From positions 1 to 53,908 of the forward strand of contig JAIEPY010000075.1 of assembly GCA_019748155.1 (NCBI GenBank): a DNA stretch of 53,908 nucleotides. The letters run 5' to 3'. The notes under the pieces are model-generated. The model was given only the letters and a program-made list of their open reading frames with translations, was not told where the DNA came from and did not search any database. Every line of letters begins with the position of its first letter. Position 1 is the first letter of the stretch. Of this stretch, positions 1-7,501 are shown piece after piece. The DNA comes from Burkholderiales bacterium (lineage in GTDB: Bacteria; Pseudomonadota; Gammaproteobacteria; Burkholderiales; UBA11063). The position numbers and the translations under genes were made by a program.

Positions 1-64
1 TTTGGATTGCGAGTTAATTTATTAGCAGGAATTTACAATTTTGAGATATGCAAATAGGTTATGA

Positions 65-361
65 AAGAGGTCTATTGCAGTCAGTGCCGCAAGAGTAGCC
101 GACGGTTTGGATATCCTAGTTTCATTAGTCAATATTGGCGCGCTATCAGCATTCTTTATGCTCCATTTAGCGGTGATTAAGGTTTATTTTATTCAGCATA
201 AGTCTTCGCGGATCATACGACATCTGTTCGTGCCGGTTCTAGGCTGTCTGAGTATTGCCACCATAATTATTTTATCATCCGGCTTTTCACAGTTAATCGC
301 GCTAGCATGGCTGGCATTTGGGATTACGTGGAGTTTTTATCAACGTGTTTTAAGGAATTAA
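65..361 (+). pseudogene. C-terminal remnant of an APC-family amino acid permease
   Basis: The open frame after a stop at 62-64 encodes about 98 residues with three hydrophobic segments, including NIGALSAFFMLHLAVIK and a conserved-looking loop SSRIIRHLFVPVLGC. This resembles the last membrane helices of APC-superfamily transporters, where a short basic loop precedes the final two helices. All three plus frames upstream are interrupted within the first 64 bases, so no full permease can be read into this segment. A TTG at 107 could serve as a start but has no convincing ribosome binding site. It ends 1 bp before the OsmC gene. The family call is from pattern only; the fragment is most likely non-functional. 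Confidence 0.55.
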
Positions 362-362
362 A

Positions 363-773
363 ATGGAAGCAAATATAAAGTGGATTAAGGAATATGGCTT
401 TTTGGCTAAAAGTACTTCAGGTCATGCGCTGCTGATGGACGCACCAGTTGCATCAGGCGGCAATAATCTCGGGCCATCTCCGATGGAAGTGGTTTTAATG
501 GGCGCTGCAGGTTGTATGAGCTATGATATTGTCAATATCTTACGTAAATCACGCCATGACATTAGGGAATGTAATGCCCAATTAATCGCCGAACAAGCTC
601 CTGAAGCACCAAGGGTTTTTACCAAAATTGAGTTTAAATTTACGCTTGAAGGTAAGTTAACCCGCGAGCAGGTACAAAAAGCAATTGATCTTTCCGCAAA
701 AAAATATTGCTCAGTTTCAATAATGCTCGGTAAAACCGCGGATATTAGCTTTAGCTTTGAAATTATAGATTAA
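363..773 (+). CDS. OsmC family protein (YhfA-like)
   Basis: A 136-residue protein of typical OsmC/Ohr length. The two cysteines expected of the peroxide-reducing site are present: C51 in GAAGCMSYD and C116 in AKKYCSVS, plus the GPSPMEVVLMGAAGC stretch typical of the YhfA branch. OsmC proteins reduce organic hydroperoxides in the cytoplasm; the physiological substrate of the YhfA branch is not well defined. It starts immediately after the stop of the upstream permease remnant, with GGAATTAAA upstream, so it may be expressed with whatever transcribes that fragment. Confidence 0.85.
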   Translation: MEANIKWIKEYGFLAKSTSGHALLMDAPVASGGNNLGPSPMEVVLMGAAGCMSYDIVNILRKSRHDIRECNAQLIAEQAPEAPRVFTKIEFKFTLEGKLTREQVQKAIDLSAKKYCSVSIMLGKTADISFSFEIID

Positions 774-1279
774 ACTGCGCAAACTAGCGCTAAATTCATC
801 TAGCGCTAGAAAACTAAATTTAATTTACCCAAACCTAGACCCATCTCATCGCTTAAACCCTCACTGTTGTACAGAATAAGAGCTACTTAGCTTAATAAAA
901 TGCAATGAATTAGATGAATAAAATCAGCACAGAAATATGATTTTCTATTTGTGTAAAATTAGACAGAAATTACTTTTTTCAAGACGACAAGATTTGTTAC
1001 CTTGATTTAAGATACTTACCTTTAGATAAAGCAAGCCAGATGGCAAGAAAGGAGTAATTGTGCTTAGTATCATGGTTTTTTCCTCTAAAGAATTGTTTAT
1101 CAAGTACGGAAATTATACCTTTATACCATACATTAATCAAATTAACAATATTAATAGATTCAATAGATTTTGACTATTACAATTCAGACAAGACATGAGA
1201 TATTAAGAAAATCAATTACGAAGAAAATATACAGATTAATGCAGATATAAAAAAGGACAGGTGTACAGGAAATAACACC
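774..1279. other. Gene-free stretch of about 500 bp
   Basis: No convincing gene was found. Two copies of the self-complementary TAGCGCTA lie close together near 786-810, just after the OsmC stop, and could form a small hairpin without a T-run. A 37-codon GTG-initiated frame at 1060-1173 follows an AAGGAG sequence at good spacing, but the peptide is rich in I, N, F and Y and matches nothing I know; it is not called as a gene. Confidence 0.5.
1246..1276 (-). terminator. Weak candidate intrinsic terminator of the lipA operon
   Basis: Read on the minus strand just past the oxidoreductase stop, AGGTGT and ACACCT can pair around a 10-base loop and are followed after four bases by TTTTTT. The stem is short and the T-run is displaced, so this is tentative. 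Confidence 0.35.
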
Positions 1280-2686
1280 TCATTCAAAATAATCTTTCAT
1301 GCGAAAATAGTATGATCCCATCTTCACAAAAGCTTGTTGAATTACACCGATATTGGTGATTTCGAGTGGTTTAATTGCAGCAAAAATATCGAATTTCTCA
1401 GACTGCCCAATAATTGCATCCGCAATAATCTGTCCAGCTAAATTACTCAAAGCCAAGCCTTGTCCAGAGTACCCTTGCGCATAATAAACTGTATCATACA
1501 ACCGTCCAAAGTTAGGCGCTAAATTTAAAGTCATACTATCAGCACCATACCAGAAATTCTTAACTTTAACTCCAGCCAATTGCGGGAAAGTATTAATTAA
1601 ATCATTATAGAGCGATTTTTGTACCTGTGGCACATCCGGCTTGCCAAAAGTATCTCCACCACCAAAAATCAAATTATTCTGCTCTGTCAAACGATAATAA
1701 TTCATAATATTGCGACTATCAAAAACCGCCATTCGATTTGGCAAAATCTCATGAGCAAGACTCGGCGACAGTGATTCAGTTGCCATAACATAAGTATCAA
1801 ATTTAACCACCTTATAAGCTAATTCAGGCGCAAACAAACTATTTTGATAATTACAGGCTAATACTACAAATTTGGCTTTTACCTGATGTTTGCCATTGAT
1901 GGTTAAATGATGCACGCCAGCTTGATTAAATTTAATCTCGGTAACTCGACTCTTAGTAAACATTTGCGCTTTTTGCTTACAGATTTGACTTAAACCTAAA
2001 GCATAATTTAAAGGGTGAATGTGACCGGAAAAACGATCATAAAGTAGCCCATAATATTGATCTGAACCAATCAATGTCCGCGTTTGCGGCTTATCGTATA
2101 GTTCCACTTGCGTATAACCATACTTTTCAGTCATAATCGCATATTCTTCTTGTAGCGCTGCGAAATGTTTTTCTTTATAGGCTGCGATTCCAGTTCCGGA
2201 TTGCCAGCTACAGTTGATATTATAATTTTTGATATTACTTTTGACAATATCTATTGCTTGCAAAGAAAGACTCCACAGCTGTTTGGCTATTTTATCTCCA
2301 AATTTATCTTCAAAATATTCCATTCCACACTCATAGGCAGTCAAAACCTGACCACCATTCATACCACTAGCTTGTCCGGCAATATTTTGTGCTTCAAGTA
2401 ACACTACTTTATAGCCGCGCTCAGCTAGTTTCAATGCGGTTGAGACTCCAGTTAATCCACCACCAACCACACATACATCACAACTCAGATCTTCTGCAAG
2501 AATTGGTAATTCAATATGAGAGTTTTGACTATCAAAATAATAAGTATTACTTGAATGTCCTGTATAAAATTCAACAATTACTTTATCCAACAACGCAGAA
2601 CTATTATTTGAACTAATTAATTTGCTACCAGCAAAGCCAACCCCCATTCCAACACCCAATTTCAGAAAATCACGACGATTCATCAA
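1280..2686 (-). CDS. Tat-exported FAD-dependent oxidoreductase (DAO family)
   Basis: A 468-residue flavoprotein. The N-terminus has a twin-arginine signal (NRRDFLKLG, then a hydrophobic stretch), and residues about 71-100 form a dinucleotide-binding fold with VCVVGGGLTG and a terminal acidic LLEAQ. The C-terminal YAQGYSGQGLALS is typical of the DAO family, closest in feel to glycine/D-amino-acid or gamma-glutamylputrescine oxidases. A Tat signal implies folding with FAD in the cytoplasm before export to the periplasm or membrane, which is unusual for the PuuB-type enzymes. It is the last gene of a lipA-led minus-strand operon, 6 bp after the preceding gene. The substrate cannot be told from sequence. 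Confidence 0.8.
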   Translation of the reverse strand: MMNRRDFLKLGVGMGVGFAGSKLISSNNSSALLDKVIVEFYTGHSSNTYYFDSQNSHIELPILAEDLSCDVCVVGGGLTGVSTALKLAERGYKVVLLEAQNIAGQASGMNGGQVLTAYECGMEYFEDKFGDKIAKQLWSLSLQAIDIVKSNIKNYNINCSWQSGTGIAAYKEKHFAALQEEYAIMTEKYGYTQVELYDKPQTRTLIGSDQYYGLLYDRFSGHIHPLNYALGLSQICKQKAQMFTKSRVTEIKFNQAGVHHLTINGKHQVKAKFVVLACNYQNSLFAPELAYKVVKFDTYVMATESLSPSLAHEILPNRMAVFDSRNIMNYYRLTEQNNLIFGGGDTFGKPDVPQVQKSLYNDLINTFPQLAGVKVKNFWYGADSMTLNLAPNFGRLYDTVYYAQGYSGQGLALSNLAGQIIADAIIGQSEKFDIFAAIKPLEITNIGVIQQAFVKMGSYYFRMKDYFE

Positions 2687-2692
2687 AGTCTC

Positions 2693-3217
2693 TTAGTTAT
2701 AACTGATTTTACATGAACAAGCATTACAATAGCGCGAATTACTACTAACATCCAATCCATTAATATGCAAAAACCCGTTAAATTTAGTTTTCTCACAACC
2801 ACTTGGATGAACAAAGTGAATTCCAGTATCAGCACCACGATGATAAATTTTGCCGCAAGCCTCAACACTGCTACCTACCGCATAACGGCGGGTAAAATCA
2901 TCAATAATTCCAGCATCGCTATTCATACTGGATTGTGCAACGGTTAGATTAGTATAAAACAAATTATCCATCACAACTTTATAAATCTCGCCCTGCGCAT
3001 CCTTGATATAAAACTGAGTATGAGTCATCGGATAGCCAGTATTATTGTAACTGCGCGCTTTATTAAACTTAAATACTTGTTTTTCTGGTAGTTGAACCAA
3101 AGTTCCACTAATTAGAGTACAGCTCTGCGGTGCTTTAGCCGCAAAACTATCTGTAGCAAATAAAATACCACCGATCAATATCAGTACACGAATACTATAC
3201 ATACCTCTCATCCTCAA
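2693..3217 (-). CDS. Exported hypothetical protein, possibly DUF3465-like
   Basis: A 174-residue protein with an N-terminal signal peptide (hydrophobic VLILIGGILFATDSFAA, probable cleavage after SFAA). The mature part has eight cysteines, including a C-terminal CNACSC cluster, suggesting disulfides or metal binding in the periplasm. The segment IHFVHPSGC followed by GFLHING recalls the IHWVH...GWLKING motif of DUF3465 proteins; this is a resemblance, not a firm assignment. It lies 3 bp after lipA and 6 bp before the Tat oxidoreductase, so the three genes probably share one transcript. Function unknown. Confidence 0.65.
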   Translation of the reverse strand: MRMRGMYSIRVLILIGGILFATDSFAAKAPQSCTLISGTLVQLPEKQVFKFNKARSYNNTGYPMTHTQFYIKDAQGEIYKVVMDNLFYTNLTVAQSSMNSDAGIIDDFTRRYAVGSSVEACGKIYHRGADTGIHFVHPSGCEKTKFNGFLHINGLDVSSNSRYCNACSCKISYN

Positions 3218-3220
3218 GCT

Positions 3221-4186
3221 CTATGACTCAATACCAGCATTATGCGCTTGCTGATCAGCATGATAACTAGAGCGCACCAGCGCACCAACTGCAGCATGCT
3301 TAAATCCGATTTGATAAGCAAAATCTTCCAGCTCTTTAAATTCAGCCGGAGTAACATAACGCAATACCGGCGAATGATGTTTCGATGGTTGCAGATATTG
3401 TCCAATTGTAATCATCTCAATATCATGCTCACGCATTAAAAGCATCAGTTCTTTGATTTCTTCATTAGTTTCACCAATCCCAACCATAATACCCGATTTA
3501 GTCGGAATATCCGGACGCATTTGTTTAAAGCGTTTTAACAAATCCAGTGAATTTTGCAAATCCGCACCCGGGCGTTGTGCTTTATATAAGCGCGGAACGG
3601 TTTCTAAATTATGATTCAACACATCGGGTGGGCAAGCAGCCAAAATTTCCAAGGCTTTATCCAAACGACCACGAAAATCAGGAACTAAAATCTCAACCTT
3701 AGTTTGAGGGCGAATTGCGCGAATCTCTTGAATACAATGAATAAAATGCTCCGCACCACCATCGCGTAAATCATCGCGATCAACGCTGGTAATCACCACG
3801 TATTTAAGCTTGAGAATATCAACCGAGCGTGCAACTTCTTTTGGTTCATTGGCATCCAATGGATTAGGTTTTCCGTGCCCAACATCACAAAACGGACAGC
3901 GACGGGTACAAATATCACCCATAATCATAAAGGTTGCGGTGCCCTTATCAAAACACTCACCAATATTTGGACAGCTGGCTTCTTCACACACGGTATGTAA
4001 TTTATGTTCACGGAGTAAATTTTTTACCCGATTGAAGTTTTCACCAGTGGGTAATTTAACTTTAATCCACTCTGGTTTTTTCAACGGCTCAGCCAAAGGC
4101 ACTACTTTAATTGGAATTCTGGATAATTTATCTTCATTGCGTAACTTAACGCCTTGTTTTTTATCCTCAGTACTAATCATATCCAC
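3221..4186 (-). CDS. lipA: Lipoyl synthase
   Basis: A 321-residue radical SAM enzyme of standard LipA length. It inserts two sulfur atoms into protein-bound octanoyl groups to make lipoyl cofactors of pyruvate and 2-oxoglutarate dehydrogenases and the glycine cleavage system. Both iron-sulfur clusters are visible: the auxiliary cluster cysteines C67, C72 and C78 in [12 protein letters not shown], and the radical SAM CxxxCxxC at C93, C97 and C100 in CTRRCPFC. The C-terminal VRSSYHADQ is the conserved serine-containing end that ligates the auxiliary cluster. It leads a three-gene minus-strand operon. No lipB is visible next to it. Confidence 0.97.
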   Translation of the reverse strand: MDMISTEDKKQGVKLRNEDKLSRIPIKVVPLAEPLKKPEWIKVKLPTGENFNRVKNLLREHKLHTVCEEASCPNIGECFDKGTATFMIMGDICTRRCPFCDVGHGKPNPLDANEPKEVARSVDILKLKYVVITSVDRDDLRDGGAEHFIHCIQEIRAIRPQTKVEILVPDFRGRLDKALEILAACPPDVLNHNLETVPRLYKAQRPGADLQNSLDLLKRFKQMRPDIPTKSGIMVGIGETNEEIKELMLLMREHDIEMITIGQYLQPSKHHSPVLRYVTPAEFKELEDFAYQIGFKHAAVGALVRSSYHADQQAHNAGIES

Positions 4187-4282
4187 ATCCCTACAAAGAA
4201 AAATATTAATCGGGCATTATAACAAATATCGAGCAAATACCGCTTGATTTTCAATTAGATACACCGCACTATTAACAATGTT

Positions 4283-4717
4283 TTAATTTGAGTGATCAAC
4301 CATTATCTGCCATTTATTATCATTTTTCTTAAATAATAAAGAGGTTACTCCAGCATACTCTTTACTCTCAGCTTGTAGCTTCCAGTGTCCATATAAAAAA
4401 GCATGTTGCTCATCAAGTGCTTCAATTCCATCTATTTTGATCTGCAGTTGTCCCATACCTTTTTTATCATTACCATACTTTTGTTTATAATGATCGTATG
4501 AGCTTTGCCAACCATAAATAAATTTATCACCCGAAATAAACAAAGTTTTAGGACTGTTAATATAACCTTTCATAAAGCATTCAAGATCACCAGCATTCCA
4601 ACATTTTACCGATTGCTCCATCGCACTCCTTACACCTTGAGTAACTTCTTTGGATTCACTGCTGCTTAATGCATAACAATTTATCCCCACCAGAGCCAAT
4701 AAAATTAATTTTTTCAT
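4283..4717 (-). CDS. Exported SnoaL-like/DUF4440 family protein
   Basis: A 144-residue protein with a signal peptide (MKKLILLALVGINCYALS, probable cleavage near residue 17-19). The mature part has the layout of NTF2-fold DUF4440 proteins: an N-terminal helix with CWNAGDLECFMKGYINSP, a middle GWQSSYDHYKQKYG, and a C-terminal strand ending KWQIMVDHSN. Such proteins bind small ligands or act as accessory domains; no catalytic role can be assigned here. It is a single gene, followed downstream by the lipA promoter region. Confidence 0.75.
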   Translation of the reverse strand: MKKLILLALVGINCYALSSSESKEVTQGVRSAMEQSVKCWNAGDLECFMKGYINSPKTLFISGDKFIYGWQSSYDHYKQKYGNDKKGMGQLQIKIDGIEALDEQHAFLYGHWKLQAESKEYAGVTSLLFKKNDNKWQIMVDHSN

Positions 4718-4758
4718 GTACTTACCTTTATAAAAAACCTTATTTACAATAAAAACTG

Positions 4759-4851
4759 CTATCTTCCACCAGCAACATCAATAAACGAGCCTATGCCTCG
4801 ACTTGCTCCAGTAATTATGGCTACCTGGGGAGAATCTATGATTTGACTCAT
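4759..4851 (-). pseudogene. Short-chain dehydrogenase remnant with a large in-frame internal deletion
   Basis: A 30-codon frame from ATG (4849-4851) to TAG (4759-4761). Residues 10-21 read VAIITGASRGIG, the glycine-rich cofactor-binding motif at the N-terminus of short-chain dehydrogenases, and the next residues, SFIDVAGGR, look like the usual SDR C-terminal end. The roughly 220 residues between them, including the catalytic YxxxK, are missing. The simplest reading is a deletion that joined the two ends in frame, leaving start and stop intact. Confidence 0.7.
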
Positions 4852-4874
4852 AATAAGTTTACCTGACAAATTAA

Positions 4875-5081
4875 TTAGAAAATAATTATATCATCCAATC
4901 TTAAATGATTGCTGTAAATAAAAAAACCACCTAACTCAGTAGGTGGCTTTTTCAATTCTTTATATAATTGCCGCTTGGCAGATGCTCGTTTGGCTTTATT
5001 GCTTTTCTCATGTACTCCGGCACCGTTACGCTTCATCAAAGCTAACGCAACATAATTTCTCGGTTTATTATTTGTTTTCAT
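4875..5081 (-). CDS. Small basic conserved protein, possible ArfA-like ribosome rescue factor
   Basis: A 68-codon frame encoding a lysine- and arginine-rich peptide beginning MKTNNKPRNYVALALMKR. The segment RNYVALAL...GAGVH.KSNKA.R resembles a family of short basic conserved proteins of unknown role. An intrinsic terminator lies inside the frame, about 43 bases before the stop codon, so most transcripts should end within codon 54 or so and lack a stop. That arrangement is known for ArfA genes, whose non-stop mRNA places their synthesis under tmRNA control. The last residues (after GGFF) look like random translation of post-terminator sequence. The rescue role is an inference; the lack of the ArfA KGKGSY-type motif argues for caution. 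Confidence 0.5.
   Translation of the reverse strand: MKTNNKPRNYVALALMKRNGAGVHEKSNKAKRASAKRQLYKELKKPPTELGGFFIYSNHLRLDDIIIF
4918..4948 (-). terminator. Intrinsic terminator inside the small basic ORF
   Basis: On the minus strand GCCACCTA, loop CTGAGT, TAGGTGG is followed by TTTTTTTATTT: a 7-bp perfect stem plus a seven-base T-run. It lies wholly upstream of the stop codon of the overlapping ORF (4875-4877). Confidence 0.85.
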
Positions 5082-5254
5082 TTTATTTTCCTATTTTGAA
5101 AACAATATTGTAACAACTTTCCCGAGTATAAACCTTAGATTTTCATAAGCAGGGCAATGTAATAATAGTGAATTAGCCATATATCGCTGTTTATGAATAG
5201 TGTAAAATCTTGGTAATTAACAACATTCTACAACCATCATAAGAAAGAATTTTA

Positions 5255-6655
5255 ATGGCAGAACAAAAAGTTGCAGGACAAATTGGTTTTACCAGTGTAA
5301 TATTGATGATTTTGACTAGCTGTCTAGGGATTCGATGGATACCAGTTGCTGGTGGAATTGGCACTCCCGCACTATTATTTTGGTTACTCGGAATAATCTT
5401 ATTATTCATTCCCCTAATGATTATGATTGTAGAGTGCTCACTCAATTATGCCAAAGATGGTGGCGTTTATCTATGGGTAAAAGAAGGTCTTGGACCTAAA
5501 GCTGGTTTCCTTACCTCGTGGTTTTATTGGACAAATAATATATTTTACTATCCAGCACTACTTACCTTTATGGCAGCTAATTTAGCTTATCTAATTAATC
5601 ATAAATCGCTTGCCAGCAATCATTATTTCGTTGCAACAGTAGTTATTATATCTTTCTGGTTTATCATTAGTTTAAATTTACTCGGTGTAAAAAATCTTGC
5701 GCGCATTGCCAGTTTTGGCGGGGTATTAAACCTTGGTTTAGTCGGATTTATTATTGTTTCCGGAATTGCCTATGTTATGATAAATCACACTCCAGCAACA
5801 CCATTTGAATTAGCACACCTGATTCCATCGGGCAATGCAATGGACAATATTTCCAATCTGGCATTATTAATGTTCGCCCTCGGTGGTTTGGAACTGATTC
5901 CAACTTTAGCACAATCAGTAAAAAATCCACAGCGCACTCTACCGATCAGTCTAGTAATCAGCGGCTTTATTTTGGTTGCAATGTATATGCTTGGAACTTT
6001 ATGTATTAATTTTATTTTAACTCCCAATGAGCTCTCAAGCACCACTGGAGCTATTGATGCTTTGCTAACTGTCAGTACAAAATTACATTTAGATTTTTTA
6101 ATCAAAATCATTATAACTGCGCTGGTAATCGTAGAGTTTTTTGGGGTAAGTATTTGGTTAATTGCACCGACTATCATGTTTTTTAAATGTAGCGAACCAG
6201 GATCATTACCAGATTGGCTACAGAAGTTAAATCGCAACTACGTACCCAAAAATGCATTAATTTTGCAGGGTATCATTGTAACCGCGTTGGTGATTTTGAC
6301 TCAATTTTTACCGACTGTCAATGCAATGTACATTACATTGGCACTAATGACCACCATTGTTTATTTTCTGCCATATTTATTCTTATCTGTAGCCTATCTC
6401 AGCCTTAGAAAAAAGGGATTATTACCTAAAACTATTGTAAATAATACAGTAGCTAAATTAGTTGCAGTACTTGGTTTTTTATCAGTACTCTTTGGTATCA
6501 TAATTTCTTTTGTCCCGGGCAGTGATCTTAAAACAACTAGTGACATCATAGTCTATGAACTAGAATTATTTGGCGGCCCGATTATTTTTGTAATCATGGG
6601 CTTTATGATCTATGCTCGCCGTGATTACGTACAAAAAAAGAATGCTCAGATTTAA
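5255..6655 (+). CDS. APC-superfamily amino acid transporter (GadC-like)
   Basis: A 466-residue integral membrane protein with about 12 hydrophobic segments. The first helix with SVILMILTSCLGIRWIP and the following NYAKDGGVYLWVKEGLG are characteristic of the glutamate:GABA antiporter branch of the APC superfamily, in which the KDGGxYxW loop is conserved. The substrate is likely an amino acid or its amine; no decarboxylase gene is nearby to indicate which. It lies in the inner membrane. AAGAAAG precedes the ATG at reasonable spacing. It diverges from the small basic ORF, so the 170-bp gap upstream should hold both promoters. Confidence 0.85.
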   Translation: MAEQKVAGQIGFTSVILMILTSCLGIRWIPVAGGIGTPALLFWLLGIILLFIPLMIMIVECSLNYAKDGGVYLWVKEGLGPKAGFLTSWFYWTNNIFYYPALLTFMAANLAYLINHKSLASNHYFVATVVIISFWFIISLNLLGVKNLARIASFGGVLNLGLVGFIIVSGIAYVMINHTPATPFELAHLIPSGNAMDNISNLALLMFALGGLELIPTLAQSVKNPQRTLPISLVISGFILVAMYMLGTLCINFILTPNELSSTTGAIDALLTVSTKLHLDFLIKIIITALVIVEFFGVSIWLIAPTIMFFKCSEPGSLPDWLQKLNRNYVPKNALILQGIIVTALVILTQFLPTVNAMYITLALMTTIVYFLPYLFLSVAYLSLRKKGLLPKTIVNNTVAKLVAVLGFLSVLFGIIISFVPGSDLKTTSDIIVYELELFGGPIIFVIMGFMIYARRDYVQKKNAQI

Positions 6656-6681
6656 TTAATCATAGGAATGAAATTACATAA

Positions 6682-6939
6682 ATGACAGAAATAGTTAAAT
6701 TTAGCAAAGCTCAACAAGAGCTCTTGACTCAGAAATTACAGCATTATTTTGCGCGTGAACTAAATTATGATCTTGGTGGGTTTGATGCCCAGTTTCTCTT
6801 GGATTTTATTGCAGAGGAAATTGGTTGTCATTTTTATAATCAAGGATTATTGGATGCTCAAGCAGTATTAAGCAAGAAGGTTGACGATATTCAAGATGCA
6901 ATTGGGCAATTAGAGAAGTTTTCCAAACCAAATAGATAG
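6682..6939 (+). CDS. DUF2164 family protein
   Basis: An 85-residue protein matching the DUF2164 pattern: a LQHYFARELNYDLGGFDAQFLLDFIAEEIG core followed by FYNQGLLDAQAVL, then an acidic tail. The family is widespread in proteobacteria and firmicutes and has no established function. It is 26 bp after the permease and 9 bp before a GNAT gene, so the three probably form one transcript. Written here in pieces because the family call rests on the order of the YF.REL, LDFI.EEIG and YNQ.L.DA motifs. Confidence 0.8.
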   Translation: MTEIVKFSKAQQELLTQKLQHYFARELNYDLGGFDAQFLLDFIAEEIGCHFYNQGLLDAQAVLSKKVDDIQDAIGQLEKFSKPNR

Positions 6940-6948
6940 GATAAGCAG

Positions 6949-7455
6949 TTGGAAATCAGACAAATTTCAGAGATCACGCCAGAACAGAAGAAATATCTAT
7001 CTCAAGTCTTGGTGGAAGCAGTTAATGGCGGCGCATCAGTTGGTTTTATGCTGCCATTTTCTTGGAAAGACGCGGATAATTATTGGTCAATGATTGATTC
7101 TAGTCTAAATAGCCATCATCTTTTATGGGTTGCTATTGAAAAGAATCTAATTATCGCAACAGTACAGCTAATCCTTGCTGTAAGCCAAAATAGACAACAT
7201 CGGGCAGAAGTCGTTAAATTACTAGTATCGCCTCATTTTCGAGGACAAAAAATTGCAACAAAACTGATGAATGCGTTAGAAGCAGAAGCTCATAAACTAG
7301 GAATCACCCTTTTACTTCTGGATACGCAAACCAGCTCTACAGCAGAATCTATATATCAACACTTAGGTTGGCAGAAAATCGGTGAGATTCCAGATTATGC
7401 CAAAAATCCAAGAGGTGTACTCTGTAGCACCAGTTATTTTTATAAATTAATTTAG
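6949..7455 (+). CDS. GNAT family N-acetyltransferase
   Basis: A 168-residue protein of the GNAT fold. Motif A, which binds the acetyl-CoA pyrophosphate, is visible as VKLLVSPHFRGQKIATKLM (V/R-x-x-G-x-A pattern), followed by the helix and LLLLDTQTSSTAESIYQHLGWQKIG typical of motif B. The start is a TTG at 6949 with TAGGATAA upstream; no better ATG gives the full N-terminal strand. Substrate unknown. It is the last gene before the deaminase-led defence block and has a similar base composition to the permease and DUF2164 genes. Confidence 0.8.
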   Translation: MEIRQISEITPEQKKYLSQVLVEAVNGGASVGFMLPFSWKDADNYWSMIDSSLNSHHLLWVAIEKNLIIATVQLILAVSQNRQHRAEVVKLLVSPHFRGQKIATKLMNALEAEAHKLGITLLLLDTQTSSTAESIYQHLGWQKIGEIPDYAKNPRGVLCSTSYFYKLI

Positions 7456-7501
7456 CTTTTATATAAATAATAATTCTATTTATAATCAAGGGAGATTTAC
7501 G

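Noticed and set aside
1060-1173. GTG-initiated 37-codon frame after AAGGAG in the gap downstream of the OsmC gene
   Set aside because: The spacing to the Shine-Dalgarno-like sequence is good, but the peptide is low in complexity and matches no family I know.
5102-5111. ACAATATTGT palindrome between the small basic ORF and the permease
   Set aside because: Too short and too AT-rich to separate from chance in this composition.
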